A stretch of DNA of 64,000 nt, from contig OY730440.1 in assembly GCA_963422655.1 (NCBI GenBank), positions 248,001 to 312,000 of the forward strand, in the 5' to 3' direction. A model generated the notes under the pieces. That model was not told where the DNA came from. It made no database searches and worked only from the letters and a program-made list of their open reading frames with translations. How positions within the stretch are numbered: position 1 is the first letter of the stretch; every line of letters starts with the position of its first letter. The position numbers were made by a program, and so were the translations under genes. This DNA comes from CATQHS01 sp963422655 (lineage in GTDB: Bacteria > Actinomycetota > Acidimicrobiia > Acidimicrobiales > Aldehydirespiratoraceae). Positions 24,628 to 38,790 of this stretch are shown here, one piece after another.

Positions 24628-26085
24628 GTGGTGAAGCAACCCAGCCCACCCTACCCCGTCATCATAGGTGCCGGACCGGCTGGGCTGACCGCGGCATACC
24701 AGTTCGCCAAGCACGGAGTGCACTGCACCGTTCTCGAAGCCACCGGAGAAATAGGAGGTCTGTCCCAGACCGTGGTCCGTAACGGCTGGCGCTTCGACAT
24801 TGGGGGCCACCGGTTCTTCACCAAGGTCGAGGCGGTCTCAGACCTGTGGCAGGAGATCCTGGGCCCCGAAGACTTCCTGGTCCGGTCCCGGATGAGCCGG
24901 ATCTACTACGGAGGCAAGTTCTACGACTACCCCCTCGACGTACGCAACGCCCTGAGCAATCTCGGTCCGCTGGAAGCGATCCGGTGCGCGATGTCGTACG
25001 CCTGGGTTCGGCTGCGTCCACCTGCGGACCAATCGACCTTCGAAGGATTCACCGCGGCCCGGTTCGGATGGCGGCTCTACCGGAAGTTCTTCAAGACCTA
25101 CACCGAGAAGGTCTGGGGGGTTCCCGCCGACGAGATACAGGCCGACTGGGCCGCTCAGCGAATCAAGAACCTGGACCTGTTTCGAGCTGTGATAAACGGT
25201 ATCGGACTGCGCCGCAACCAGACCGAGGTCACCAGTCTCATAGAGCAGTTCTCCTACCCGCGCCACGGTCCGGGGATGATGTGGGAACGCTGCGCCGAAC
25301 TGGTCCGGGCCCAAGGATCGAAACTGATGGTAGACCATCAGGTCTGCACCGTCAGCCATAACCAGGGCCAGGCCGCGGCGGTGACCGCGGCCACCCCCGA
25401 CGGCGATATCGAGCTGGTCGGAACGCACTTCGTCTCTTCGATGCCGATCTCATCGCTGGTCCGAACCATGGATCCGGCCCCGCCCTCCCTTGTCTTGGAG
25501 GCGGCCCGGGCCCTCACCCACCGTGACTTCTTGACCGTGGCCCTGGTGGTACCGGCCGATCAGGCCTTCCCTGACAATTGGATCTACATTCACGATCCCT
25601 CAGTGGCCGTAGGCAGGGTTCAGAACTTCGGGTCGTGGTCACCCGACATGGTCCGTGACGAACAGTGGACCTGCCTGGGCTTGGAGTACTTCGTCTTCGA
25701 GGGCGACGAGATGTGGTCGGCCCCGGACGAGGTTCTCATCGAACAAGCCCAACGAGAGCTGGCCCAACTGGGGCTGGTTCCGATCCGGAAGGTACGGGCC
25801 GGCTACGTGGTTCGGGTGCCCAAGGCCTACCCGATGTACGACGTCGGCTACAAGCGCAACGTAGAGATCCTGCGGGCCTGGCTCGATGAGAACGCCGCCA
25901 ACGTGTACCCGGTGGGCCGCAACGGGATGCACCGGTACAACAACCAGGACCACTCCATGTTCACGGCCATGTTGGCGGTGGAGAACATCATACTAGGCGC
26001 TGATCACGACATCTGGGGTGTCAACGTAGAGGCCGAGTACCACGAAGAGTTGCACGAGAGATCGACGGCGCCCGGTCCGAGATGA
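24628..26085 (+). CDS. FAD-dependent oxidoreductase of the amine-oxidase/UDP-galactopyranose-mutase-like fold
   Basis: A 485-aa flavoprotein. The FAD Rossmann motif is IIGAGPAGLTAAYQFAKHG, followed by VLEATGEIGGLSQT and FDIGGHRFFTK; the C-terminal FAD motif is in GRNGMHRYNNQDHSM. Related proteins are often annotated as protoporphyrinogen-oxidase-like and lie with sugar transferases. Substrate unknown; a role in glycan or lipid-linked sugar modification is inferred because its stop overlaps the GT2 start by four bases (ATGA). Confidence 0.85.
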   Translation: MVKQPSPPYPVIIGAGPAGLTAAYQFAKHGVHCTVLEATGEIGGLSQTVVRNGWRFDIGGHRFFTKVEAVSDLWQEILGPEDFLVRSRMSRIYYGGKFYDYPLDVRNALSNLGPLEAIRCAMSYAWVRLRPPADQSTFEGFTAARFGWRLYRKFFKTYTEKVWGVPADEIQADWAAQRIKNLDLFRAVINGIGLRRNQTEVTSLIEQFSYPRHGPGMMWERCAELVRAQGSKLMVDHQVCTVSHNQGQAAAVTAATPDGDIELVGTHFVSSMPISSLVRTMDPAPPSLVLEAARALTHRDFLTVALVVPADQAFPDNWIYIHDPSVAVGRVQNFGSWSPDMVRDEQWTCLGLEYFVFEGDEMWSAPDEVLIEQAQRELAQLGLVPIRKVRAGYVVRVPKAYPMYDVGYKRNVEILRAWLDENAANVYPVGRNGMHRYNNQDHSMFTAMLAVENIILGADHDIWGVNVEAEYHEELHERSTAPGPR

Positions 26086-26810
26086 CCACCTTAGGTTCTG
26101 CGCCCGAACCGCCTCGCACTGTCGTGGTGATCCCGGCCTACAACGAGTCGGAAGCCCTTCCCTCGGTGCTGGCCGAGCTGTCAGTCCAGGGAGAGGATCT
26201 GGTGGTTGTCGACGACGGATCCGAGGACGGCACCGCCGCGGTGGCCCGTTCGGTCGGGGTCGCTTGCATTCGCCTCCCTTTCAACATGGGTATCGGCGCC
26301 GCACTCAGAGCCGGTTTTCGGTACGCGATCGAGCATGGCTATGACCGAGCTGTGCAGTTCGACGGTGACGGCCAGCACCGAGCCGACCAGATCCCCTTGC
26401 TGTTGGCCGCCCTCGACGAAGGAGCCGATCTCGCCATAGGGAACCGTTTCGGGACCGGCGATTACCGGGTCGAACCCAGCCGCCGGTTGGCCATGGCCCT
26501 GCTGAGTGTGGGGGTGCGGGTCCTTTGCCGCCGGTCGTTCCGTGACACCAGCTCGGGATTCAGGGCCGTGACCCGGCCGTTGCTAGCCGGTTTCGCCATC
26601 GATTACCCGGTCGAGTACCTCGACTCGGTAGAGGCTCTGGTGGCGGCCTGCCGAGCGGGTTATCGTGTCGTGGAGGTACCGGTGATGATGAACCAGCGCG
26701 TCGGCGGTGTCGCTTCCACTCGCCGGATACGGCTCGTCTATCACTACGCCCGGCTGGTCGTGGCGCTCATAGGGGGATCGCGCCGGACCTTGCCCCCGGC
26801 CTCCGCATGA
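26082..26810 (+). CDS. Family 2 glycosyltransferase
   Basis: A 242-aa inverting GT-A enzyme of the dolichyl-phosphate-sugar synthase type. Motifs: VVVIPAYNESEALPSVL, VVDDGSEDGT (nucleotide), FDGDGQH (metal-binding DxD-like), and SGFRAVTRP. It has no clear C-terminal membrane helices, so it may work at the cytosolic membrane surface. Coupled at both ends: ATGA overlaps at 26082-26085 and 26807-26810. Probably builds a polyprenyl-phosphate sugar for the downstream GT-C protein. Confidence 0.9.
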   Translation: MTTLGSAPEPPRTVVVIPAYNESEALPSVLAELSVQGEDLVVVDDGSEDGTAAVARSVGVACIRLPFNMGIGAALRAGFRYAIEHGYDRAVQFDGDGQHRADQIPLLLAALDEGADLAIGNRFGTGDYRVEPSRRLAMALLSVGVRVLCRRSFRDTSSGFRAVTRPLLAGFAIDYPVEYLDSVEALVAACRAGYRVVEVPVMMNQRVGGVASTRRIRLVYHYARLVVALIGGSRRTLPPASA

Positions 26811-27979
26811 GCGGCGGTCAGCCCGACCCGGTGGCGACAGTAGCCAGAATCGGCGATCTCGCGGCCGAGGTCGGACTGGGTCGGATACACATCCTCGCTT
26901 GGCGGGATCTCGACGACGTGGAGTCCGGAGGCTCGGAGATCCACACCGACCGCGTCGCCCGCCTTTGGGTCCGAGCCGGCATCGAGGTCACCATGCGTAC
27001 CTCCCATGCGGCCGGCGCCCCCGACGTAGCCCGGCGCAACGGCTACCGAGTCATCCGAAGAGCCGGGCGGTACATGGTCTTTCCCCGAGCCGCCGTGGCC
27101 GAGCTGGCCGGCCGTCACGGCCATCGCGACGGGCTGGTCGAGATCTGGAACGGGATGCCTTTCTTCACGCCGGTGTGGGCTCGCCGACCTCGCGCCGTCT
27201 GGCTCCACCACGCCCACACCGACATGTGGCCCATGGTCATGGGGCGATTTCCAGCCGCGTTGGGTCGGGCGCTGGAACGCGACATCGCCCCTCGCTTCTA
27301 CCGGCGGACTCCCATAGTGACCCTCTCGGAGTCGTCCCGCCGCCACCTCATAGACCGGTTCCGGTTCCGGCCCGATCGGGTCCACGCCGTGGCTCCCGGC
27401 ATCGACGGCCTGTTCCAGCCGGGAGGTTCCGAGAGCACCCGGCCCCTGCTGGTAGCCGTGGCCCGGCTCATGCCTCACAAGCACCTCGACCGAGTTATAC
27501 GCATCGGTGCCAGGCTCCGTTTACACCATGACCTCAGGCTGGTCATCGTCGGCGAGGGTTATGAGCGAGACCGCTTGGACCGGCTGGTGGCCGACCTCGA
27601 CGCCGGAGCCTGGTGCGAGTTGGCCGGCCGGGTCGACATCGAGACCCTGGTCGGCCTCTACCAGCAGGCCTGGGCCGTGATGAGCGCTTCGATCAGCGAA
27701 GGCTGGGGCATGACCATCACCGAAGCTGCTGCCTGCGCCACCCCGGCCGTGGTCACTGGTATCCCCGGCCATCTCGACGCCGTCGTCGATGGGGTGACCG
27801 GCCATGTCGTCGATAGCGAGGACGAGTTCGTGGCCGCCCTCACCCGCGTCATCACCGACCCCGAGCACCGTCGGCGTCTCGGGGAGGCAGCCCAGCGCCG
27901 GGCCGTCGCACTCACTTGGGAACGAACGGCCCTCGACACGCTGACCGTGTTGGCCCGCGAAGTCCGACCCAGGCGTTGA
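26807..27979 (+). CDS. Family 4 glycosyltransferase
   Basis: A 390-aa retaining GT-B enzyme. The N-terminal half has HILAWRDLDDVESGGSEIH, the C-terminal half has the donor-binding elements VAVARLMPHKHLDRVI, IVGEGYERDRL, and EGWGMTITEAAACATPAV (the E-x7-E region). Acts in the cytosol on an unidentified acceptor. Coupled to the GT2 gene by an ATGA overlap and followed after 32 bases by the AftD-like gene, making a four-gene glycan unit. Confidence 0.92.
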   Translation: MSGGQPDPVATVARIGDLAAEVGLGRIHILAWRDLDDVESGGSEIHTDRVARLWVRAGIEVTMRTSHAAGAPDVARRNGYRVIRRAGRYMVFPRAAVAELAGRHGHRDGLVEIWNGMPFFTPVWARRPRAVWLHHAHTDMWPMVMGRFPAALGRALERDIAPRFYRRTPIVTLSESSRRHLIDRFRFRPDRVHAVAPGIDGLFQPGGSESTRPLLVAVARLMPHKHLDRVIRIGARLRLHHDLRLVIVGEGYERDRLDRLVADLDAGAWCELAGRVDIETLVGLYQQAWAVMSASISEGWGMTITEAAACATPAVVTGIPGHLDAVVDGVTGHVVDSEDEFVAALTRVITDPEHRRRLGEAAQRRAVALTWERTALDTLTVLAREVRPRR

Positions 27980-28011
27980 TGACCCCAAGGGCGCTGTCGC
28001 CGATCCAGTAG

Positions 28012-31000
28012 ATGCAGCCGATCCAACCGCTTCGACGGTTGCGCCGCTGGCGCCCGGGCTGGTGGCCTGATCGCTGGATCGTTCTGGTCGCGGTGGCGGC
28101 CGCCTACGGGCCGGTCATCGCTTCGAGCCCAGGCCAAGTCGGCGCCGACACCAAGACCTACCTCTACCTGGATCCGGGTCGTTTACTCGGTGCCGCGCCC
28201 AGCCTGTGGGACGCCGACCGGGCCCTGGGCACCGTAACCCATCAAACCATCGGCTACCTGTGGCCGATGGGGCCCTTCTATTGGTTCTTCGAGGTTTTGG
28301 GCTGCCCCGACTGGTTGGCTCAGCGGCTCTGGCTGGGGTCTCTGCTGGTCGGAGCCGGGCTCGGGGTGCGATACCTGATGCGAACCCTGGGCTGGGAAGG
28401 TCGGGGACTTCTGATCGCGATGCTGGCCTATGAACTCAGTCCATACCTGCTGCACTACTCGGCCCGGATCTCTACCGTACTGGCCCCCTGGGCTGCTCTG
28501 GGCTGGCTGATAGCCCTCACCGTGAAGTCGGCTCGGGTCGGGGGGTGGCGTTACCCGGCCTTGTTCGCCCTCGTGGCGGTAACGGCCGGAAGCGTCAACG
28601 CCACCAGCGGAGTGCTGGTCGGGCTGGCTCCGGTGCTGTGGCTGGTCCACGCCGCCTTGGTGGAGCGCAGCGTCACGGTGAGGGGAGCCGGTGCGGTCGC
28701 GGGCCGGATCGGAGTGCTCACGGTGGGGGTGTCGCTGTGGTGGATCACCGGTCTGTTCGTCCAGGGTGCCTACAGCCTGGCGGTCACTCGCTATACCGAG
28801 ACCTACAAGGCGGTAGCCGACGCCAGCACCGCCCCGGAGATCCTGAGGGGGCTGGGTTACTGGTTCTTCTACGGCAACGACAAGCTCGGACCTTGGATCG
28901 AACCCAGCGTGGACTACACCCAGGGCTTGTGGCTGGTATTCGTCAGTTTCGGGTTGGTAGTGGGCACGCTGGGGCTGGCCTCGGCGGTCCGCTGGCGGTA
29001 CCACAGCTATTTCCTGATCCTGCTGGCCCTGGGAGCGTTGGTGGGAGTGGGCGCTCACCCCTGGGACAGCCCGTCGGCAGCAGGGGGCCTGTTCAAGGCC
29101 TTCACTCGAACCGACGCCGGTCTGGCCATGCGCTCCACTCCCCGAGCGGTCCCGCTGGTGGCGCTGAGCGTTGCCGTACTCGCCGGCGCCGGTGTCGGTG
29201 CCCTGCACCGCAAGATGCCACGGTTCGGCTCCCTTGTCGGAGCTGGGGTGCTGGTGGCAGTCGTGCTCAACAACCCAGCCATGTGGAAGGTCCGCATGGT
29301 AGAGGAGCACCTGCACCGTCCCGAGGAGATACCGTCGTATTGGCTGGAGGCGGCCGCTGATCTCGACGATCCGGCCCTGGGGCGAGTGTGGGAGATCCCC
29401 GGGTCCGACTTCGCCTCCTACCGCTGGGGCAACACCGTCGACCCTATAACCCCGGGACTGATCGACCGGGGTTACGTGGCCCGGGAACTGGTCCCGTTCG
29501 GATCGGCCCAGTCGGCGGCCTTGCTGGGTGCGGTGGATCGCCGCCTCCAGGAAGACACTTTGGAGGTGGAGAGCCTGGCTCCGGTGGCCCGCCTCATGTC
29601 GGTGAGCGACATCGTCCATCGCGCCGACCTGATCTACGAACGGTTCCGGACTCCTCGCCCGGTGGAGACCGCCGACCTGTTGAACCGAGCTCCGGGCCTG
29701 GTCGAGGTGGCGGTCTACGGCGACCCGGTTCCGAACGTGGCCGGACCTGAACAGACCCTGATCGACGAAACCCACCTGGCTCGGCCCGCAGCAGTGGATC
29801 ATCCCGGCCCGGTGACCAGATTCGAGGTGGTTTCCGAACTACCCGAGTTGCGGGTCCGGTCCGGGGCCGGGGCTGTCGTCGTGGCTGGTGACGCTGACGG
29901 CATCGTCGACAGCGCAGCCGCAGGAGTGCTCGACTCCGGCGGCGACCGGCCCCTGTTCTTCGCGGCCGATCTGCTCGACGATGACGAGCTGCTCGAGCTG
30001 GTCATGAGCTCCCCCGCCGACATCGTCGTCACCGACAGCAACCGGCGCCGGGCCCATCGCTGGGGGACATTGCGCGAGAACCGGGGCCATACCGAGATGG
30101 TGGGCGAGGTTCCCCTCGCTTACGACCCCACCGACAACCGCTTGGAGGTGTTCTCTGCAGACTCGGGAGAAGCTGACGACACCCGCACGGTGAGCGAGCA
30201 GCGAGGGTCGATAACGGTCCAGGCCACCGCTTACGGCAACCCGGTCACCTACACCACCGACGACCGGCCCGTTCATGCCGTCGACGGCTCGCTCGACACG
30301 GCTTGGGTGGTGGCTGCCTTCAGCGACCCCCGGGGCGAATTCTTGCAATTGAGGATGACCGAACCCACGGCTGTCCCCACCATCCGGCTCGTCCAGCCCC
30401 TCCGACCGGCCAACCGCCATATCACCGAGGTAGAGATCAGAGCCGACGGTGCTCTCGTGGCCACGGCTGTCCTCGACGAGAGATCACTGACCGCTGAGGG
30501 CCAAGCCGTCACTCTGGGGGTCACGGCTTCGGTGATCGAGATCGAGATCACCGGCACCGACAGTGGCCGCAGACCCACCTATGCCGGGGTCGACCCGGTC
30601 GGTTTCGCCGAGGTCGACATCGGAGCCGGTCCGGTGACCGAGGTCATCCGTGTCCCCCGGGCTCTGCTGGACCGGCTCGGCGACGATCTCACCGGTCACG
30701 GGGTGACCGTGGTGCTGACTCGGGAGCGGTCCAACCCCCGCGAGCCGGTGCGTTCTGATCCCGAGCCGCGGATGGTCAGGGCTCTTGTCGTGCCCATCGA
30801 GCGGGAGGTGCTGGTTCGGGGCACAGCCCGATTATCGGCCTACGCGCCGTCTTCGGTCATCGACGAACTGCTCGGACTGTCGGCGCGGGCCGTATCAGGC
30901 TCGGCTGTGGTGCGGGCCACCTCGTCGGGACGGCTGCCCGGCGACCTGGCCAGCCGAGCCTCGGCCGTGCTCGACGGTGACCCGCTCACCGCATGGACAG

Positions 31001-32415
31001 GGGTCTTCGGATCCCAGGCCGGCCAATGGATCGAGGTCGGTTTCTCGGATCCACCAGCTACGGATCGCATCGACGTCGACGTGGTGGTCGACCGCCTCCA
31101 TTCGGTGCCCACCGCCTTGCAAGTTCTGGTCGACGGTATCGACACCGGGACGTTCAGAACCGGTCTGGTGCTCTCCGACCGCCCGCTCGACTCGCTGGTA
31201 ACGGTGACGCTGCCACTGGATGCCTCTGGGAAGACCATCCGGCTGGTGGCCGAGCAAGTGAGCGAGCGGCTCACCCGGGACTGGTACAGCAACACGTTTC
31301 AGGCTCTGCCCATCTCCATTGCAGAGGTCCGCTTCGGAGCCGGTACCAAAGACACCGCTGGCTCGGGCGCCGACGCCAGCGAGCTGGGTCCGGCCTCACC
31401 CATCGACACCGGCTGCCGCGACGACCTGGTCTCGTTGAACGACCGACCGGTACCGGTGCGGATAACCGGATCGGTTTCGAACGCCGAAGCTCGGCACCGG
31501 CTCGACCTGAACGGCTGCGAACCGGTGGTGCTCGCCGCCGGTGAGACCCTGGTGGTGACCACACCCGGCGCCAGCACCGGCATCGACGTGGACCAGGTCG
31601 TGCTGTCGAGCCCGAGCCCGGCCCCGGCTTCAGCCACCGATGTGGGACATGTCCACACAAGTGTGCGCCACCGTGATACCCACTTCTCGGCTCAGGTGAC
31701 CGGTTCGCAAACAGGGCGCTGGCTGGTGCTGGGCCAAAGCTACAACCGAGGCTGGCACGCCACGGCCGACGGCTCCGACCTGGGTGAGCCGATGGTGATC
31801 GACGGGTTCGCCAACGGCTGGTATCTACCGGCCGGGCCCGGGACTTCGGTGGATCTGCGTTGGAGGCCCCAACGCTTGGTGAATCTGGCTCTGGGGCTGT
31901 CGGCCATCTTCGGGGTGCTGGTCATGGCGCTGGCCTGGCGGGGCCGCCGAGTACCCGTCGCCCCTCAGCCTGACGCCGGTTCGGACCTGGGACCAGCCTG
32001 TCCCGAGCTGATTTGGCCCTACTGGAAAGCTGACGCCCGAGTCGCGGCGGGGCGGGCTGGGATCGGGGCTGGTCTGGTAGTAGCGGCCGTCGCTGCGGTT
32101 ACTCTTCCCCACTGGCCGAGCGGGCTGGGGCTCGCACCTCTGCTGGGTGGGGCCACCATGCTGGCAGCCCGATGGCGGCGCGGCGCCGGAATGCTCGTGG
32201 GTGGAGCTGCTGTCTCGATGGCGGCGACGGCGGCCTGGGTCATGGTGGAGCAACGCCGGTTCCGCCATCCTCCCGACTTCGATTGGCCCCAACGGTTCGG
32301 GGAGGTACATGTCTTGGGGGTACTGACCATCCTGCTGGTCTTGGCCGGCTATGCCCGGGCGGTAGCGGTCTCCCGCACGGACCCAGGCCGGGATCGGCCC
32401 GAAGGCAAGCTCTGA
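28012..32415 (+). CDS. AftD-like alpha-(1->3)-arabinofuranosyltransferase family protein
   Basis: A 1467-aa multi-domain envelope protein. The first about 430 residues hold around ten hydrophobic helices of a GT-C transferase; an acidic loop VGADTKTYLYLDPG after the first helix is in the place of the catalytic aspartate. The extracytoplasmic part has discoidin-like (F5/8 C) carbohydrate-binding modules beginning near residues 732 and 962, then another beta domain, and the protein ends with further transmembrane helices (about 1285-1450). This is the architecture of mycobacterial AftD (about 1400 aa), which adds arabinofuranose branches. Outside mycolic-acid bacteria the acceptor is unknown. 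The start codon lacks an obvious ribosome site. Confidence 0.86.
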   Translation: MQPIQPLRRLRRWRPGWWPDRWIVLVAVAAAYGPVIASSPGQVGADTKTYLYLDPGRLLGAAPSLWDADRALGTVTHQTIGYLWPMGPFYWFFEVLGCPDWLAQRLWLGSLLVGAGLGVRYLMRTLGWEGRGLLIAMLAYELSPYLLHYSARISTVLAPWAALGWLIALTVKSARVGGWRYPALFALVAVTAGSVNATSGVLVGLAPVLWLVHAALVERSVTVRGAGAVAGRIGVLTVGVSLWWITGLFVQGAYSLAVTRYTETYKAVADASTAPEILRGLGYWFFYGNDKLGPWIEPSVDYTQGLWLVFVSFGLVVGTLGLASAVRWRYHSYFLILLALGALVGVGAHPWDSPSAAGGLFKAFTRTDAGLAMRSTPRAVPLVALSVAVLAGAGVGALHRKMPRFGSLVGAGVLVAVVLNNPAMWKVRMVEEHLHRPEEIPSYWLEAAADLDDPALGRVWEIPGSDFASYRWGNTVDPITPGLIDRGYVARELVPFGSAQSAALLGAVDRRLQEDTLEVESLAPVARLMSVSDIVHRADLIYERFRTPRPVETADLLNRAPGLVEVAVYGDPVPNVAGPEQTLIDETHLARPAAVDHPGPVTRFEVVSELPELRVRSGAGAVVVAGDADGIVDSAAAGVLDSGGDRPLFFAADLLDDDELLELVMSSPADIVVTDSNRRRAHRWGTLRENRGHTEMVGEVPLAYDPTDNRLEVFSADSGEADDTRTVSEQRGSITVQATAYGNPVTYTTDDRPVHAVDGSLDTAWVVAAFSDPRGEFLQLRMTEPTAVPTIRLVQPLRPANRHITEVEIRADGALVATAVLDERSLTAEGQAVTLGVTASVIEIEITGTDSGRRPTYAGVDPVGFAEVDIGAGPVTEVIRVPRALLDRLGDDLTGHGVTVVLTRERSNPREPVRSDPEPRMVRALVVPIEREVLVRGTARLSAYAPSSVIDELLGLSARAVSGSAVVRATSSGRLPGDLASRASAVLDGDPLTAWTGVFGSQAGQWIEVGFSDPPATDRIDVDVVVDRLHSVPTALQVLVDGIDTGTFRTGLVLSDRPLDSLVTVTLPLDASGKTIRLVAEQVSERLTRDWYSNTFQALPISIAEVRFGAGTKDTAGSGADASELGPASPIDTGCRDDLVSLNDRPVPVRITGSVSNAEARHRLDLNGCEPVVLAAGETLVVTTPGASTGIDVDQVVLSSPSPAPASATDVGHVHTSVRHRDTHFSAQVTGSQTGRWLVLGQSYNRGWHATADGSDLGEPMVIDGFANGWYLPAGPGTSVDLRWRPQRLVNLALGLSAIFGVLVMALAWRGRRVPVAPQPDAGSDLGPACPELIWPYWKADARVAAGRAGIGAGLVVAAVAAVTLPHWPSGLGLAPLLGGATMLAARWRRGAGMLVGGAAVSMAATAAWVMVEQRRFRHPPDFDWPQRFGEVHVLGVLTILLVLAGYARAVAVSRTDPGRDRPEGKL

Positions 32416-32449
32416 GAGAGGTGAGCTGAGGTCGGGACCATCGGCAGCG

Positions 32450-33913
32450 TCAGACCAGAGACATCGTAGTGGAGGCGACCGGCGCGGGCAGGTCGCTCGA
32501 GCCGGAAAGAGCCTCGTCTACCGCCGCGGCACAGGCCCGGCCCTCGGCAATGGCCCACACGATCAGGCTCTGGCCCCGACCCATGTCCCCGCAGACGTAG
32601 ACACCTTCGACGTTCGTCGACCATCTCTGGTCACGGGCCACGTTGCCCCGGTCGGTGAGATCCACTCCGAGCTGTTCCAGCAGCGGTCCCTGCTCGGGAC
32701 CGGTGAAACCCAAGGCCAGCAGAGCCAATCGAGCCGGCCATTCCTCTTGGCTGTCGGGTACGGGCACGAAGCTCATGCGCCTGTCGGTGAAAGTCGGCTC
32801 GACCCGCACGGTCCTCAGACCGGCCAGGCTGCCGTCGCCGGAGTCGAAGAACTCGACGGTGTTGATGGCGTACTCCCGCTCCCCACCCTCCTCGTGGGCC
32901 GAGGAGACTCGGTAAATCGTAGGCCAAGTCGGCCATGGGTCGGCGTCGGATCTGGTTTCGGGAGGCCGGGGCATGATCTCGAACTGAACTACCCGGGCCG
33001 CCCCTTGGCGGTGGGCCGTGCCCAGACAGTCGGCGCCAGTGTCACCGCCCCCGATGATCACGACCTCCTTGCCGGCGGCGGTCACGGGCGAGCGGTCCAG
33101 ATCTCCCTGCTGTACCCGGTTGGCCCAGGGCAGGTACTCCATGGCTTGGTACACGCCGGCCAGGTCCCGGCCCGGGATCGGTAGGTCTCGCCCGGCGGTG
33201 GCTCCGCAGGCCAGAACCACGGCGTCATGGTTCGCACGCAGCTCTTCGCCGGTGATGTCGATTCCCACGTCCACCCCGGTACGGAACCGGGTCCCCTCGG
33301 CCCGCATCTGTTCCAAGCGCCGGTCGAGGTGGCGCTTCTCCATCTTGAACTCCGGGATCCCGTACCGCAGCAGCCCTCCCAGCCGGTCGGCCCGTTCGAG
33401 AACGACGGCGTCGTAACCGGCCCGAGTAAGCTGCTGGGCCGCGGCCAGACCGGCCGGCCCCGACCCCACCACCGCCACCCGGGCCCCCACCGACGCCGTC
33501 GGCGGCTGAGGCTCGACCCAGCCCTCGGCCCAAGCCCGGTCGATGATCTCCACCTCCACCTGCTTGATGGTGACGGGCGGTTCGGTGATTCCGAGCACGC
33601 AGGCCTCCTCGCAGGGGGCCGGGCACAACCGGCCCGTGAATTCGGGGAAGTTGTTGGTGGCGTGCAGTCGGTCGATGGCCTCTCGCCACTGCCCGCGGTG
33701 AACGAGGTCGTTCCAGTCGGGGATCGAGTTGCCGAGCGGGCAGCCGTTGTTACAAAACGGTATCCCGCAGTCCATGCATCGCGACGCCTGCTGCCGCAGC
33801 GTTTCGGGCGGGAAGTCCTCGTACACCTCCCGCCAGTCCCGGAGCCGAACCGGCACCGGGCGGCGGTTCGGCAGCGTCCGGTCATGGTTCATGAACCCGC
33901 GAGGATCAGCCAT
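32450..33913 (-). CDS. gltD: Glutamate synthase small subunit
   Basis: NADPH-oxidising beta subunit that passes electrons to GltB. The 487-aa protein has N-terminal iron-sulfur cysteines in CMDCGIPFCNNGCPLGN and CPAPCEEACVLG, then the FAD motif VAVVGSGPAGLAAAQQL and the NADPH motif VVIIGGGDTGADCLG. The ATG at 33913 lies 11 bases after the gltB stop; a longer frame into gltB is rejected. The gene is convergent with the AftD-like gene, 34 bases apart. Confidence 0.96.
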   Translation of the reverse strand: MADPRGFMNHDRTLPNRRPVPVRLRDWREVYEDFPPETLRQQASRCMDCGIPFCNNGCPLGNSIPDWNDLVHRGQWREAIDRLHATNNFPEFTGRLCPAPCEEACVLGITEPPVTIKQVEVEIIDRAWAEGWVEPQPPTASVGARVAVVGSGPAGLAAAQQLTRAGYDAVVLERADRLGGLLRYGIPEFKMEKRHLDRRLEQMRAEGTRFRTGVDVGIDITGEELRANHDAVVLACGATAGRDLPIPGRDLAGVYQAMEYLPWANRVQQGDLDRSPVTAAGKEVVIIGGGDTGADCLGTAHRQGAARVVQFEIMPRPPETRSDADPWPTWPTIYRVSSAHEEGGEREYAINTVEFFDSGDGSLAGLRTVRVEPTFTDRRMSFVPVPDSQEEWPARLALLALGFTGPEQGPLLEQLGVDLTDRGNVARDQRWSTNVEGVYVCGDMGRGQSLIVWAIAEGRACAAAVDEALSGSSDLPAPVASTTMSLV

Positions 33914-33924
33914 GGCCAACTCGT

Positions 33925-38556
<4,632 letters not shown>

Positions 38557-38563
38557 TATCTGA

Positions 38564-38569
38564 CTCCTT
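38564..38569 (-). promoter_or_regulatory. Strong ribosome site that fixes the TTG start of gltB
   Basis: AAGGAG on the minus strand, seven bases before TTG 38556. No ATG or GTG with a comparable site exists nearby, and this start gives the normal Ntn propeptide length. Confidence 0.8.
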
Positions 38570-38721
38570 GGTCCTCGTCGTGGGCGATGACAGCGGGGAT
38601 CGATACGGGTCGGGGTCGATGCAGGGTCCGCCGATCCTGGGTCCGCTCCCGACCGTACGGGACGTCATTGGCCCGATTCGTTGTGAAAAACTCTAGCTAA
38701 GAGATCACGGTTTCATGATAA
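38570..38721 (-). promoter_or_regulatory. Long gltB upstream/leader region
   Basis: About 150 bases upstream of gltB include an AT-richer patch near 38680-38721 suited to a promoter and, closer to the gene, a potential hairpin with TCCCG/CGGGA arms near 38649-38664. It does not match the known glutamine-binding RNA by eye. Either an ordinary untranslated leader or an uncharacterised control element for nitrogen assimilation. Confidence 0.3.
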
Positions 38722-38758
38722 CTCGGCCCACCGAGCCGGCACAGTCAGGATGCCGGCT
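38722..38758 (-). terminator. Candidate terminator hairpins after the Trk operon
   Basis: Two overlapping inverted repeats follow the first trkH stop: AGCCGGCA/TGCCGGCT (38734-38741 and 38751-38758, nine-base loop) and CTCGG/CCGAG (38722-38735). There is no clear T-run, so termination would be of the GC-rich actinobacterial style. Confidence 0.4.
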
Positions 38759-38790
38759 GTCACGGGTAGCGGAGGCCGTAGCCGAGTCGA

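Noticed and set aside
28183..29802. Minus-strand 539-codon frame inside the AftD-like gene
   Set aside because: Gln/Pro/His-rich antisense product; the plus-strand protein has continuous membrane helices and family features.
38722..38758. Riboswitch in the trkH-gltB spacer
   Set aside because: Only simple hairpins are visible here, better explained as transcription termination; no known riboswitch consensus was seen.
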